A stretch of 38,658 bases of DNA. Origin: a bacterium UBP1_UBA4783. GTDB lineage: Bacteria > Krumholzibacteriota > Krumholzibacteriia > Krumholzibacteriales > Krumholzibacteriaceae. The position numbers and the translations under genes were made by a program. Positions 32,726 through 38,658 of the stretch are shown here, piece after piece; positions within the stretch are counted from its first letter, which is position 1; every line of letters starts with the position of its first letter. The stretch lies in assembly GCA_002403075.1 (NCBI GenBank), contig DHHB01000065.1, forward strand, positions 21,187-59,844. Direction: 5' to 3'. The notes beneath the pieces were generated by a model, which had not been told where the DNA came from, did no database searches, and worked only from the letters and a program-made list of their open reading frames with translations.

Positions 32726-33049
32726 ATGCTCATCACGACCACCGATACGCTGCCGGGCAAGCGCATCGTCAGGGTGATCGGTCTCACGAAGGGCAATACC
32801 ATCCGCGCGCGGAACCTCGGCCGCGATTTCGTCGCGGCGCTGCGGAACGTCGTCGGCGGCGAGATCGTGGAGTACACGAAGCTCATGGCCGAATCGCGCG
32901 AGCAGGCGCTCGACCGTATGATCGCCGCCGCGGAGGAGCTCGGCGCGAACGCGGTTATCGGCATGAGGTTCTCGACGGCGGAGGTGATGGAGCACTCGGC
33001 GGAGCTCCTCGCGTACGGCACCGCGGTCGTCGTGGAGGACGAGCGATGA
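32726..33049 (+). CDS. YbjQ/UPF0145 family protein
   Basis: The 107-residue protein fits the small YbjQ family: TTTDTLPGKRIVRVIGLTKG, NVVGGEIVEYTKLMAESREQAL, and GANAVIGMRFSTAEV. Members form symmetric oligomers of unknown function. GAAAGGCGG precedes the start. The stop overlaps the start of the metallo-beta-lactamase gene. Confidence 0.9.
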   Translation: MLITTTDTLPGKRIVRVIGLTKGNTIRARNLGRDFVAALRNVVGGEIVEYTKLMAESREQALDRMIAAAEELGANAVIGMRFSTAEVMEHSAELLAYGTAVVVEDER

Positions 33050-33888
33050 GGCTCGGATCGTTCGAGATCCGGGCGGTCGACGCGGGTTCCTTCCGTCTCG
33101 ACGGCGGCGCGATGTTCGGCGTCGTGCCGAAGGTGCTCTGGAGCCGGACGAACCCCTCGGACGGCGACAACCGCATCGCCATGGCGATGCGCTGCCTCTA
33201 CCTCGAAGGGGCCGGACGGCGTCTCGTCGTCGACGGGGGCTCCGGGCCGGATCTCGGGGAGAAGATGCGGCGAAACTACGCGATCGAGACGCGCGGTCTT
33301 CGGGCCTCGCTCGAGGCGGCCGCCGTCGATCCGGACGCGGTGACCGACGCCGTGGCGACGCATCTGCACTTCGACCACGCCGGCGGCTTCTGCTACCGAG
33401 ACGGCGGCGCCATACGGCTCTCGATGCCGGGAGCGTCTCACCACGTCCAGCGGAGGCAATGGGAAGCGGCGCGGCGGCCGAACGAAAAGGACCGCGCGAG
33501 CTTTTTCATGGAATACCTTCTTCCCATCGAGCGCGCCGGCCTCCTCGATCTCGTCGACGGGGAAAAGGAGATATTCCCCGGCGTCGAGCTCGTTCCGACC
33601 GAGGGGCACACGCCCGGGCATCAGGTCGTGCTCGTCTCGACGGGCGCGGGGAAGCTCCTCTACTGCGGGGATCTCGTTCCGCTGGCCTCCCACGTGAACC
33701 TTCCGTACATCATGGCCTACGATCATTTTCCGCTCCGCACGCTCGAGGAGAAGAAGCGCGTCCTCGGCCGCGCGGCCGACGAGGGCTGGATACTTTTCTT
33801 CGAGCACGATCCCGAGATCGCCGCGGCGACGGTCCGCCGGACCGACGAGGGCGGATTCGCGCTCGGCGAGATTCTGGACGTTTCGTAG
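33046..33888 (+). CDS. Metallo-beta-lactamase-fold hydrolase
   Basis: The 280 residues have the MBL metal set: THLHFDHAGG (His106, His108, Asp110, His111), EGHTPGHQ (His188, His192), YCGDLV (Asp209) and FFEHDPE near the end. The pattern WSRTNPSDGDNRIAMAMRC and the overall length resemble the lactonase/YtnP-like subgroup, but no substrate can be assigned. It is coupled to the YbjQ gene by ATGA. It ends 11 bases before the second ECF sigma gene. Confidence 0.88.
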   Translation: MRLGSFEIRAVDAGSFRLDGGAMFGVVPKVLWSRTNPSDGDNRIAMAMRCLYLEGAGRRLVVDGGSGPDLGEKMRRNYAIETRGLRASLEAAAVDPDAVTDAVATHLHFDHAGGFCYRDGGAIRLSMPGASHHVQRRQWEAARRPNEKDRASFFMEYLLPIERAGLLDLVDGEKEIFPGVELVPTEGHTPGHQVVLVSTGAGKLLYCGDLVPLASHVNLPYIMAYDHFPLRTLEEKKRVLGRAADEGWILFFEHDPEIAAATVRRTDEGGFALGEILDVS

Positions 33889-33899
33889 CGACGCGACGT

Positions 33900-34466
33900 A
33901 TGCTGGACGACGCCGTACTCATGGAGCGAACGGCCGCCGGCGACGGAGAGGCCTTTCGCGCTCTCGTCGAGCGCCACGGCACGGCCGCGCAGACGTTCTT
34001 TCTCCGTCTCGTCCGAAACGTCGAGGACGCCGAGGATCTGACGCAGGAGCTCTTCATCGCGCTCTACCGCTCGGCGGGCCGGTACCGCCCGGACGCTCCC
34101 TTCACCGCGTACCTCTACCGCATCGCCTCCAACCTGGCGGCGAGCCATATGCGGCGCCGCTCCGCCCGGCCCGCGCAGTCCCTCGACGAGCTCGCCGAGG
34201 CGGGTTTCGAGTCGGCCACGGGACGGCATGAGGACCAGCCGGAAAAGGCCTTCGAGGGGCGCGAGATGCGCCGCCGCTACGAGAGCGCGCTCGCGCGTCT
34301 GCCGTCCGACTGGCGCATCGCGCTCGAGCTCCGCGTCGGGAGGGAGCTCTCGTACGCGGAGATCGCCGCCGCGATGGGAAAGAGCGTTTCGGCCGTCGAA
34401 TCGATCCTCGTGCGCGCGCGGGAGCGCGTAGCGGCGGAAATGGGGGAGGGGGGACGGCGCGAATAA
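33900..34466 (+). CDS. ECF sigma factor (second module)
   Basis: The 188-residue protein shows region 2 (DAEDLTQELFIALYRSAGRY, FTAYLYRIASNLAASHMRRR) and region 4 (ALARLPSDWRIALELRVGRELSYAEIAAAMGKSVSAVESIL). The start is ATG 33900; ATG 33921 is a shorter alternative. It is not obviously related in its linker to the first-module sigma. It heads a four-gene set (anti-sigma, small membrane sensor, Cys/His-rich Spy-like protein). Confidence 0.93.
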   Translation: MLDDAVLMERTAAGDGEAFRALVERHGTAAQTFFLRLVRNVEDAEDLTQELFIALYRSAGRYRPDAPFTAYLYRIASNLAASHMRRRSARPAQSLDELAEAGFESATGRHEDQPEKAFEGREMRRRYESALARLPSDWRIALELRVGRELSYAEIAAAMGKSVSAVESILVRARERVAAEMGEGGRRE

Positions 34467-34531
34467 TCTATCGTCGGAGGCGCAGGGTTTTTCCGCGCCG
34501 GGCGTTCTACAATATGACAGGAGGAAGCGAA

Positions 34532-34984
34532 GTGGATTGCCGGAAGTACAGAACCTTGATTTCGCGTGAGTTGGACGGCGAGGCGGGCGAGTCCGAGCGA
34601 GCCGGGATAGCCCGGCACGTCGAGTCGTGCGCGCCCTGCGCGGCTTTCCGCGAGAGCGTCCGCCGGGCGGCCTCGATCCATGGCGGGATGCCGTGGAGAG
34701 CGGCGAGTCCGACGCTCGTCGCCTCTATTTGCGCCGCGGCTCTCGAATCGCGCGAGGCTCGTGCCGCGCGCGGGTGGCTGCGTTTCGCGCTGCCGGCGGC
34801 CGCGGCCGCGGTGTTCGTTCTTGGGTTCTGGGTCGGCAGCCTCATGCACGAGCGGTACGGAGGCGAGAGCGCCTCGTCGCTCGCGAGCGGCGCCGCCGGG
34901 CTCGAGCTCGAGTACCTCGACGAGTATCCGCCCGGTTCCTTCGGCGACATCCTCGCGGCCTCCTACGAGGGAGGATTGGAATGA
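34532..34984 (+). CDS. Zinc-finger anti-sigma factor (second module)
   Basis: GTG 34532 is preferred over ATG 34514 because AGGAGG (34519-34524) is seven bases upstream of GTG and the protein then begins MDCRKYRTLISRELDGE, a typical anti-sigma start. The 150 residues contain Cys3, His29, Cys33 and Cys36 (HVESCAPC), then one membrane helix (WLRFALPAAAAAVFVLGFW). A C-terminal acidic, Tyr-rich tail of about 45 residues lies outside the membrane. It is coupled to the next gene by ATGA. Confidence 0.85.
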   Translation: MDCRKYRTLISRELDGEAGESERAGIARHVESCAPCAAFRESVRRAASIHGGMPWRAASPTLVASICAAALESREARAARGWLRFALPAAAAAVFVLGFWVGSLMHERYGGESASSLASGAAGLELEYLDEYPPGSFGDILAASYEGGLE

Positions 34985-35496
34985 AACGGGACCTTCTCAA
35001 GATCGCGCTCGTCGTCTCCCTCGTGTTCAACGCGGCCGTTATCGGCGCCTTCGCCTACGGATTCGCGAGACGCCCGGCACCCCCGGAGTATTGTCCGGCC
35101 CCGGAGCAGTTCGCGTCCCACGGCGGGCGGATCGCGCGGCACATCGGCGTTCCCCGGGAGAGGACGATGAGGTTCGTCCGCGTCATGGCGGACTCCTCCC
35201 GCGAGACGGCCGGAATACGCGGCGCGCTGCGGCGCGCGCGCGGGGAGCTCATCGTGCTCATCGAAGCGGGCGAGCCGGATGAGAACGCGATCATGGCGAA
35301 GGTGGACGAAGTGTCGCGGCTCCAGGGAGATCTCGAAAAGCGGGTCGTTGCGCGGCTCCTCGACGCGAGGACCGTTTTGACGCACGAAGAGCGCGCGCGG
35401 TTCATGCACCTGATCCGGCACCGGTGCGTATCCGACGACTCCGCCGGGCGTTTCACCCAACCTGCCGGGGGACGGAAAGAAAGAGAGGTTCGATGA
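34981..35496 (+). CDS. Membrane-anchored periplasmic sensor, Spy/CnrX-like
   Basis: The 171-residue protein has one N-terminal membrane anchor (IALVVSLVFNAAVIGAFAYGF). It continues as an alpha-helical periplasmic domain with long charged helices (about residues 55-155), ending VLTHEERARFMHLIRH. That layout matches the heavy-metal sensor or metal_resist superfamily, which includes CnrX, ZraP and Spy. Between a membrane anti-sigma and a Spy-like protein, it is plausibly the signal-input protein of the second ECF module. The ligand is unknown. It overlaps both neighbours by ATGA. Confidence 0.65.
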   Translation: MKRDLLKIALVVSLVFNAAVIGAFAYGFARRPAPPEYCPAPEQFASHGGRIARHIGVPRERTMRFVRVMADSSRETAGIRGALRRARGELIVLIEAGEPDENAIMAKVDEVSRLQGDLEKRVVARLLDARTVLTHEERARFMHLIRHRCVSDDSAGRFTQPAGGRKEREVR

Positions 35497-36359
35497 TGAT
35501 GAAACGTTTCGCAGCCGTGGCGGCGCTCGCGTCGCTCGTGATGTTCGCGGCGTCGATGGTCGCCGCGCAGGAGAAGGAAGTGAAGGTGACGGTCGTCGCG
35601 GGGGAGGATGCGTCGGGGACGTGCGCCCACGGGATGAAGCTCACCGACGAGCAAAGGACGAAGGTCGAGGATCTCCGCGCGGAACAGCGGCTCCGGGCCA
35701 TCGAGCTTCGCGCGGATCTCCAGAAGCTCGGCGTCGAGCTCAAGCGCGAGACGGGCAAGGCCGAACCCGACATGAAGGCGGTCGAGGCGATTCTCAAGAA
35801 GATGTCGGCGGCGCGGGAGCGACTGCAGATGAGCCGCATCGAACACGGCGTCGCCATGAAGAAGCTCCTCGGCGACGATTGGCGCGGACATATGTCGCTT
35901 GGACGGGGCGGCGAAGAGACGATGCGGGTCGAGGTCGAGGCCGGGGAAGACTGCGAACACGACGTCCGCGTTCTGCGCTTCAGGGACCGCGACGGGGTCC
36001 GCGAGGGCAGGATGCCCGGCCCCGACGGCCGGAGGTTCCGCATGAAGGCCGTTCCGCCCGCCAAGATGAGCGCGTGCGTTCCGGGACACCCCGTCATGAT
36101 GAAGCACCGCAAGGGCTCCGCGCCGAAGGCCGGCTGCTCGGGGCACGACGCGTGCGGCGGCAAAGCCGTTCGCGCGCGCTCGAGCCGCAAGGATTGTTCC
36201 GGATCCTGCGCCGCCCACAAGAGCGTCTGGGAGTCGCGGATGTTCCGTCCGCGCGGCAAGAAGACGGAGCATCGGTGCGCCTGCGGGGAGAGACACGTCG
36301 AATGGAGACATGAGATGCCCGCGGAAGGCCGTCGGACGAGATCGTTCGGCGGACGCTAG
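35493..36359 (+). CDS. Spy-like (LTxxQ) periplasmic protein with Cys/His-rich C-terminal half
   Basis: Of three tandem ATG codons, 35493 overlaps the previous stop; AGAGAGG precedes it. A signal peptide ends near VAA. Residues 50-135 are a Spy/CpxP-like helical domain beginning MKLTDEQR, with regular Arg/Lys/Glu helices. The C-terminal half has nine or more Cys and many His residues in repeated Cys-x(1-3)-His units: CEH, CVPGH, CSGH, CAAH and CGERH, plus MMKH and HVEWRH. This looks made for soft-metal binding, but no known domain was recognised. It closes the second ECF operon and is followed by a terminator. Confidence 0.7.
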   Translation: MMMKRFAAVAALASLVMFAASMVAAQEKEVKVTVVAGEDASGTCAHGMKLTDEQRTKVEDLRAEQRLRAIELRADLQKLGVELKRETGKAEPDMKAVEAILKKMSAARERLQMSRIEHGVAMKKLLGDDWRGHMSLGRGGEETMRVEVEAGEDCEHDVRVLRFRDRDGVREGRMPGPDGRRFRMKAVPPAKMSACVPGHPVMMKHRKGSAPKAGCSGHDACGGKAVRARSSRKDCSGSCAAHKSVWESRMFRPRGKKTEHRCACGERHVEWRHEMPAEGRRTRSFGGR

Positions 36360-36385
36360 GAGGAGACCCCCCGCCGTTCCCGTCG

Positions 36386-36403
36386 AGGAGCGGCGCTCCT
36401 TTT
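36386..36403 (+). terminator. Rho-independent terminator of the second ECF operon
   Basis: AGGAGC (36386-36391), loop GGC, GCTCCT (36395-36400), then a TTTT run into CCC. It starts 26 bases after the Spy-like gene. Confidence 0.65.
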
Positions 36404-36411
36404 CCCACCCC

Positions 36412-36441
36412 AGCGGCGGGGCGCTACGGCGCTCCGCCGCT
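36412..36441. terminator. Bidirectional hairpin before the barrel gene
   Basis: AGCGGCGG (36412-36419) pairs with CCGCCGCT (36434-36441), with an inner GCGC/GCGC repeat. It lies 11 bases beyond the barrel-gene stop on the minus strand and also backs up the plus-strand terminator. Confidence 0.5.
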
Positions 36442-36451
36442 TCCCGTTTCG

Positions 36452-37132
36452 TCAGTTGATGCGGATGGCCGCCATGAGATAGAGGAAAACGCCGCTGTAA
36501 TCGATTTCGATGGGGGACCCGGCGTCGAACAGTCCGGGATCGCCGAACTTGTCGTACAGCGATTCGATCCTGAGCCCGCGGTAGCCGAGCTGGAGGCCCA
36601 TCTCGATCGGATTGATGAAGTTCGTGTGAACCTCCGCGTACGCCTCGTACCCCGCGTCCTCGCCCTTGTACTCCGTGAGACGGCGCCCCGTCAGCTCGTT
36701 CGTTCCGTACACGGCGTCCGCCCAGCAGCGGTTCACTCCGACGCAGATATCGATCGCGTTCGGGATCTGGAGAACGGCGGCGACGATCCCGATGGTGAGC
36801 ACGTCCGCGGGCGCGTGATAGGAGAGCGAAGACGAGGACTCCACGGCGTCCGTTTCGCCCCAGTAATGCTCGTATCCGCAGGCGAGCGCGACGGCGCGGC
36901 GGTACCAGATCCTCCCCTCGACCCTGAAATTGACCCCGTCGCCGAGCTCGTCTATGGTCAGGGCGTTGTCCTGCGCCACGAGACCGATGTGCGCGTTGAG
37001 CTCGCTCATCGAATAGTATCCCCAGCCCGTGCCGCCGCCGACGGAGAATCCGAGCGGAAACGCTTCGACGCCCGCGCCCGCAGCCGCGACGAACGCGGCC
37101 GCGCAGACGACCGCCGCCGCCTTATGCTTCAT
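36452..37132 (-). CDS. Outer-membrane beta-barrel protein candidate
   Basis: The 226-residue protein has a signal peptide ending GVEA and alternating hydrophobic beta-strand segments, such as LGFSVGGGTGWGYYSM, NFRVEGRIWYRRAVALACGY, GMQLGYRGL-like and SGVFLYLMAAIRI. It is rich in Gly, Tyr and Trp, as are small OmpA/OmpW-type barrels. No specific family was recognised. Its ATG lies inside the 3' end of the aminotransferase gene (11-base overlap), after GGGAGGC, so the two are co-transcribed. Confidence 0.6.
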   Translation of the reverse strand: MKHKAAAVVCAAAFVAAAGAGVEAFPLGFSVGGGTGWGYYSMSELNAHIGLVAQDNALTIDELGDGVNFRVEGRIWYRRAVALACGYEHYWGETDAVESSSSLSYHAPADVLTIGIVAAVLQIPNAIDICVGVNRCWADAVYGTNELTGRRLTEYKGEDAGYEAYAEVHTNFINPIEMGLQLGYRGLRIESLYDKFGDPGLFDAGSPIEIDYSGVFLYLMAAIRIN

Positions 37133-38396
37133 GCCGCATGCCTCCCTTTCCCGTCCCGCTTCGTCGACGGGGCCGGTCGTTCACGTACCGTTCGATCCGC
37201 CGGACGCCTTCGGCGATCCGTTCGATCGAGTTCGCGTAGGATATTCGCAGGTATCCCTCTCCCGCCTCGCCGAAATCGATCCCCGGGGCGACCGCCACGC
37301 CGGATCGCTCGAGCATGTCGAAGGCGAGACGCAGGGAATCGGCGTCCAGGTGCCGCGCGTTGACGAGAAAGTAGAAGGCGCCCCGCGGCTCGACCGCGAA
37401 ACGGAGCCCGATCCTCGGAAGCTCCGCGAGGAGGTACCGGCGGCGCGCGTCGTACATCCGCCTCATCTCCTCGATTTCGGGATGCGTTTCGGAGAGCGCG
37501 GCGATCCCCGCTTGCTGGGCGAACGCGCTCGCGCAGATAAAGAGGTTCTGCTGGAGGATTTGGAGCCGGCGGATATGGCGCTCCGGGGCGATCACCCAGC
37601 CGAGCCGCCACCCCGTCATCGCGTAGCGCTTCGAGAATCCGTTGAGAACGAACGCGTCGCCGGTGCATTCGAGGGCGGAGCGCGCCCGCTCGCCGTAGAC
37701 GAGCCCGTGATAGATCTCGTCGCTGATGACGGGTATCCCGAGATCGCAGAGCTCCGCGAGATCGCCCGCCGGCAGGAGCGTCCCCGCCGGATTCGACGGC
37801 GAGTTGACGATGATCGCCTTCGTCCGCGGGCCGATCGCGCGGCGCACCGCGTCCGGATCGAGTTGAAATCCGGAGCGCTCGCCGGTCGCGACGCGCCGCG
37901 GCACGCCCCTCAAGTGTCGGATGAAATTCGGATAGCAGGGATAGCCCGGATCGCCGACGACGATCTCGTCCCCCGGTTCCTCGATGAGGAGCGAGAGAAC
38001 GAGAAGCAGCGCGGGCGAGGTGCCCATCGTCACGATGACGCGGTCGGGCGGAACGCTCGCGCCGTATTCGGTCTCGTAGTGGCGGGCGATCGCGGCGCGG
38101 AGCGCCGCGGCGCCGCGGCTGTCCGTATAGTGCGTGTCGCCGCGCCGGAGCGCCTCCTCGGCGGCCCGCACGATGCGCGGGGGGGTCGGGAAATCGGGCT
38201 CCCCGATCTCGAGGTGCACGACGTTCCGGCCCGCGCGCTCGAGCTCGAGCGCGCGCTCGAGAACCTCCATGACGATGAAGGGGCGGATGGAGCAGTCCTT
38301 CGTCCGCGCCGCGGCGGGAATGCAGGCCGGGGCGGATGTCGTGCGTTTCGGCCCCGCGCGGCGTACGCGGGGCGCCGTGTTGCGTTTCGCGCTCAT
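37122..38396 (-). CDS. Class I/II PLP-dependent aminotransferase
   Basis: The 424-residue protein has the fold-type I pattern: HLEIGEPDFPTPPRIVRAAEEAL, GDTHYTDSRGAAALRAAIARH, VNSPSNPAGTLL, ISDEIYHGLVY, and the PLP lysine in NGFSKRYAMTGWRLGW. It resembles aspartate or aromatic aminotransferases of subgroup I-gamma, which act on Asp, alanine or aromatic amino acids; substrate specificity is not determined. The first 35 residues are a Lys/Arg-rich extension not usual in the family. No Shine-Dalgarno precedes the ATG, and the promoter predicts an almost leaderless transcript. Confidence 0.92.
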   Translation of the reverse strand: MSAKRNTAPRVRRAGPKRTTSAPACIPAAARTKDCSIRPFIVMEVLERALELERAGRNVVHLEIGEPDFPTPPRIVRAAEEALRRGDTHYTDSRGAAALRAAIARHYETEYGASVPPDRVIVTMGTSPALLLVLSLLIEEPGDEIVVGDPGYPCYPNFIRHLRGVPRRVATGERSGFQLDPDAVRRAIGPRTKAIIVNSPSNPAGTLLPAGDLAELCDLGIPVISDEIYHGLVYGERARSALECTGDAFVLNGFSKRYAMTGWRLGWVIAPERHIRRLQILQQNLFICASAFAQQAGIAALSETHPEIEEMRRMYDARRRYLLAELPRIGLRFAVEPRGAFYFLVNARHLDADSLRLAFDMLERSGVAVAPGIDFGEAGEGYLRISYANSIERIAEGVRRIERYVNDRPRRRSGTGKGGMRHEA

Positions 38397-38404
38397 GTGT
38401 TTGA

Positions 38405-38433
38405 AACATATCGCCCCGGCGGGCGCGAGTCAA
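38405..38433 (-). promoter_or_regulatory. Promoter of the aminotransferase gene, leaderless geometry
   Basis: On the minus strand, TTGACT (38428-38433), 17 bases, TATGTT (38405-38410), then only eight bases to the ATG. Transcription should begin at or within a few bases of the start codon. The -35 overlaps the stop codon of the upstream laccase-domain gene. Confidence 0.6.
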
Positions 38434-38658
38434 CGACGTCGTTCCCGGGGCGGGTCCTGCGGGCGGATCGCGGCGATCGTCCAGTGCCTGCCGGTGGCTC
38501 CGCGATCGCGGCGGTGCGAGAAGAAAAGCCCCGGATCGCACGCGGTGCAGAGACCCGATACGAGGATCCGCCTTCGATCGAGCCCCCGCTCGAGGAGCGA
38601 ACGCACGATGTGCGTCTCGAGATCGAGATGCCAGGCGCCGCCGGCGAATGTCCGGACC
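38430..38658 (-). CDS. pgeF: Laccase-domain purine nucleoside phosphorylase (PgeF/YfiH/LACC1), C-terminal part
   Basis: The gene enters from beyond the window; the last 75 residues are visible and too short for a full ORF entry. They include HLDLETHIVRSLLERGL, SGLCTACDPGLFFSHRRDRGATGRHWTIAAI and a basic end. The Cys and His of the CT...FFSHRRD block are the conserved metal-binding end of the YfiH/PgeF family, formerly called polyphenol oxidase. These enzymes act on purine nucleosides; in E. coli the protein edits cell-wall precursors. Confidence 0.85.
   Translation of the reverse strand, partial: VRTFAGGAWHLDLETHIVRSLLERGLDRRRILVSGLCTACDPGLFFSHRRDRGATGRHWTIAAIRPQDPPRERRR

Noticed and set aside
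34508..34513. TACAAT as a -10 box before the second anti-sigma gene
   Set aside because: No -35 at suitable distance, and the transcript would start at the Shine-Dalgarno; the gene is more likely read from the sigma promoter.
37129..38541. Minus-strand open frame of 470 residues overlapping the aminotransferase
   Set aside because: Arg-rich shadow in another frame; the aminotransferase frame carries all conserved motifs.
1..38658. Mobile elements, CRISPR arrays, rRNA, riboswitches
   Set aside because: No transposase, integrase, direct-repeat array or rRNA sequence was seen; no convincing riboswitch fold found by eye in the short leaders.

Overview
This window is about 38.7 kb of GC-rich, gene-dense bacterial chromosome with no sign of phage, insertion sequences or CRISPR. 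Several features suggest a Gram-negative lineage of the FCB fringe (Eisenbacteria, Krumholzibacteria or Latescibacteria-like), but this is inference without a phylogeny. These features are a secreted beta-propeller with a FlgD-like C-terminal domain, a secreted beta-helix protein ending in a Ser-Trp-Gly type tail, an archaeal-type fructose-1,6-bisphosphate aldolase/phosphatase, System II cytochrome c maturation genes, and lipoproteins with an outer-membrane-barrel candidate. Leucine is mostly encoded by CTC, and the single tRNA gene present is tRNA-Leu(GAG), which reads that codon.

Layout. 1-3541: cell-envelope cluster (3' end of PBP2, rodA, lgt) and a comF-type gene. 3538-8245: class II fba, gap, pgk, tpiA, secG and tRNA-Leu, closed by a strong intrinsic terminator. 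8281-12235: DUF4446 protein, rhomboid protease, secreted beta-helix protein and exported amidohydrolase. 12305-18069: divergent and convergent genes for a degenerate DUF885-like lipoprotein, ResB/CcsA cytochrome c assembly and a seven-repeat propeller protein. 18149-23252: peptide-type ABC importer genes (binding lipoprotein and two permeases, no ATPase) with an apparently exported beta-CASP nuclease-like protein between them. 23272-26979: PP-loop tRNA-thiolation-like ATPase with an NFACT-R-like tail, NUDIX, PfkB kinase, YfcE-like phosphoesterase and CutA. 27053-31175: TPR glycosyltransferase, a variant SAM hydroxide adenosyltransferase and the FBP aldolase/phosphatase. 31202-36359: two ECF sigma/anti-sigma modules. 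The second is translationally coupled to a small membrane sensor and a Spy-like protein rich in Cys/His. 36452-38658, minus strand: outer-membrane barrel candidate, class I/II aminotransferase with a possible leaderless start, and the 3' end of a laccase-domain (PgeF/YfiH) gene.

How the genes fit together. The triose half of glycolysis is complete from FBP to 3-phosphoglycerate, and the FBP aldolase/phosphatase supplies a gluconeogenic counterpart. Most operon genes overlap by ATGA or GTGA, which suggests translational coupling. Where intergenic DNA is available, sigma70-like boxes (TTGnnn, usually 17 bp, then a TATAAT-like box) can be read by eye. Convergent gene pairs often meet at short GC hairpins. 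The most unusual points are the exported beta-CASP protein in the transporter operon, the His-to-Phe change in the SAM hydroxide adenosyltransferase, the Cys/His-rich ECF operon, and the DUF885-like lipoprotein without its metal motif.
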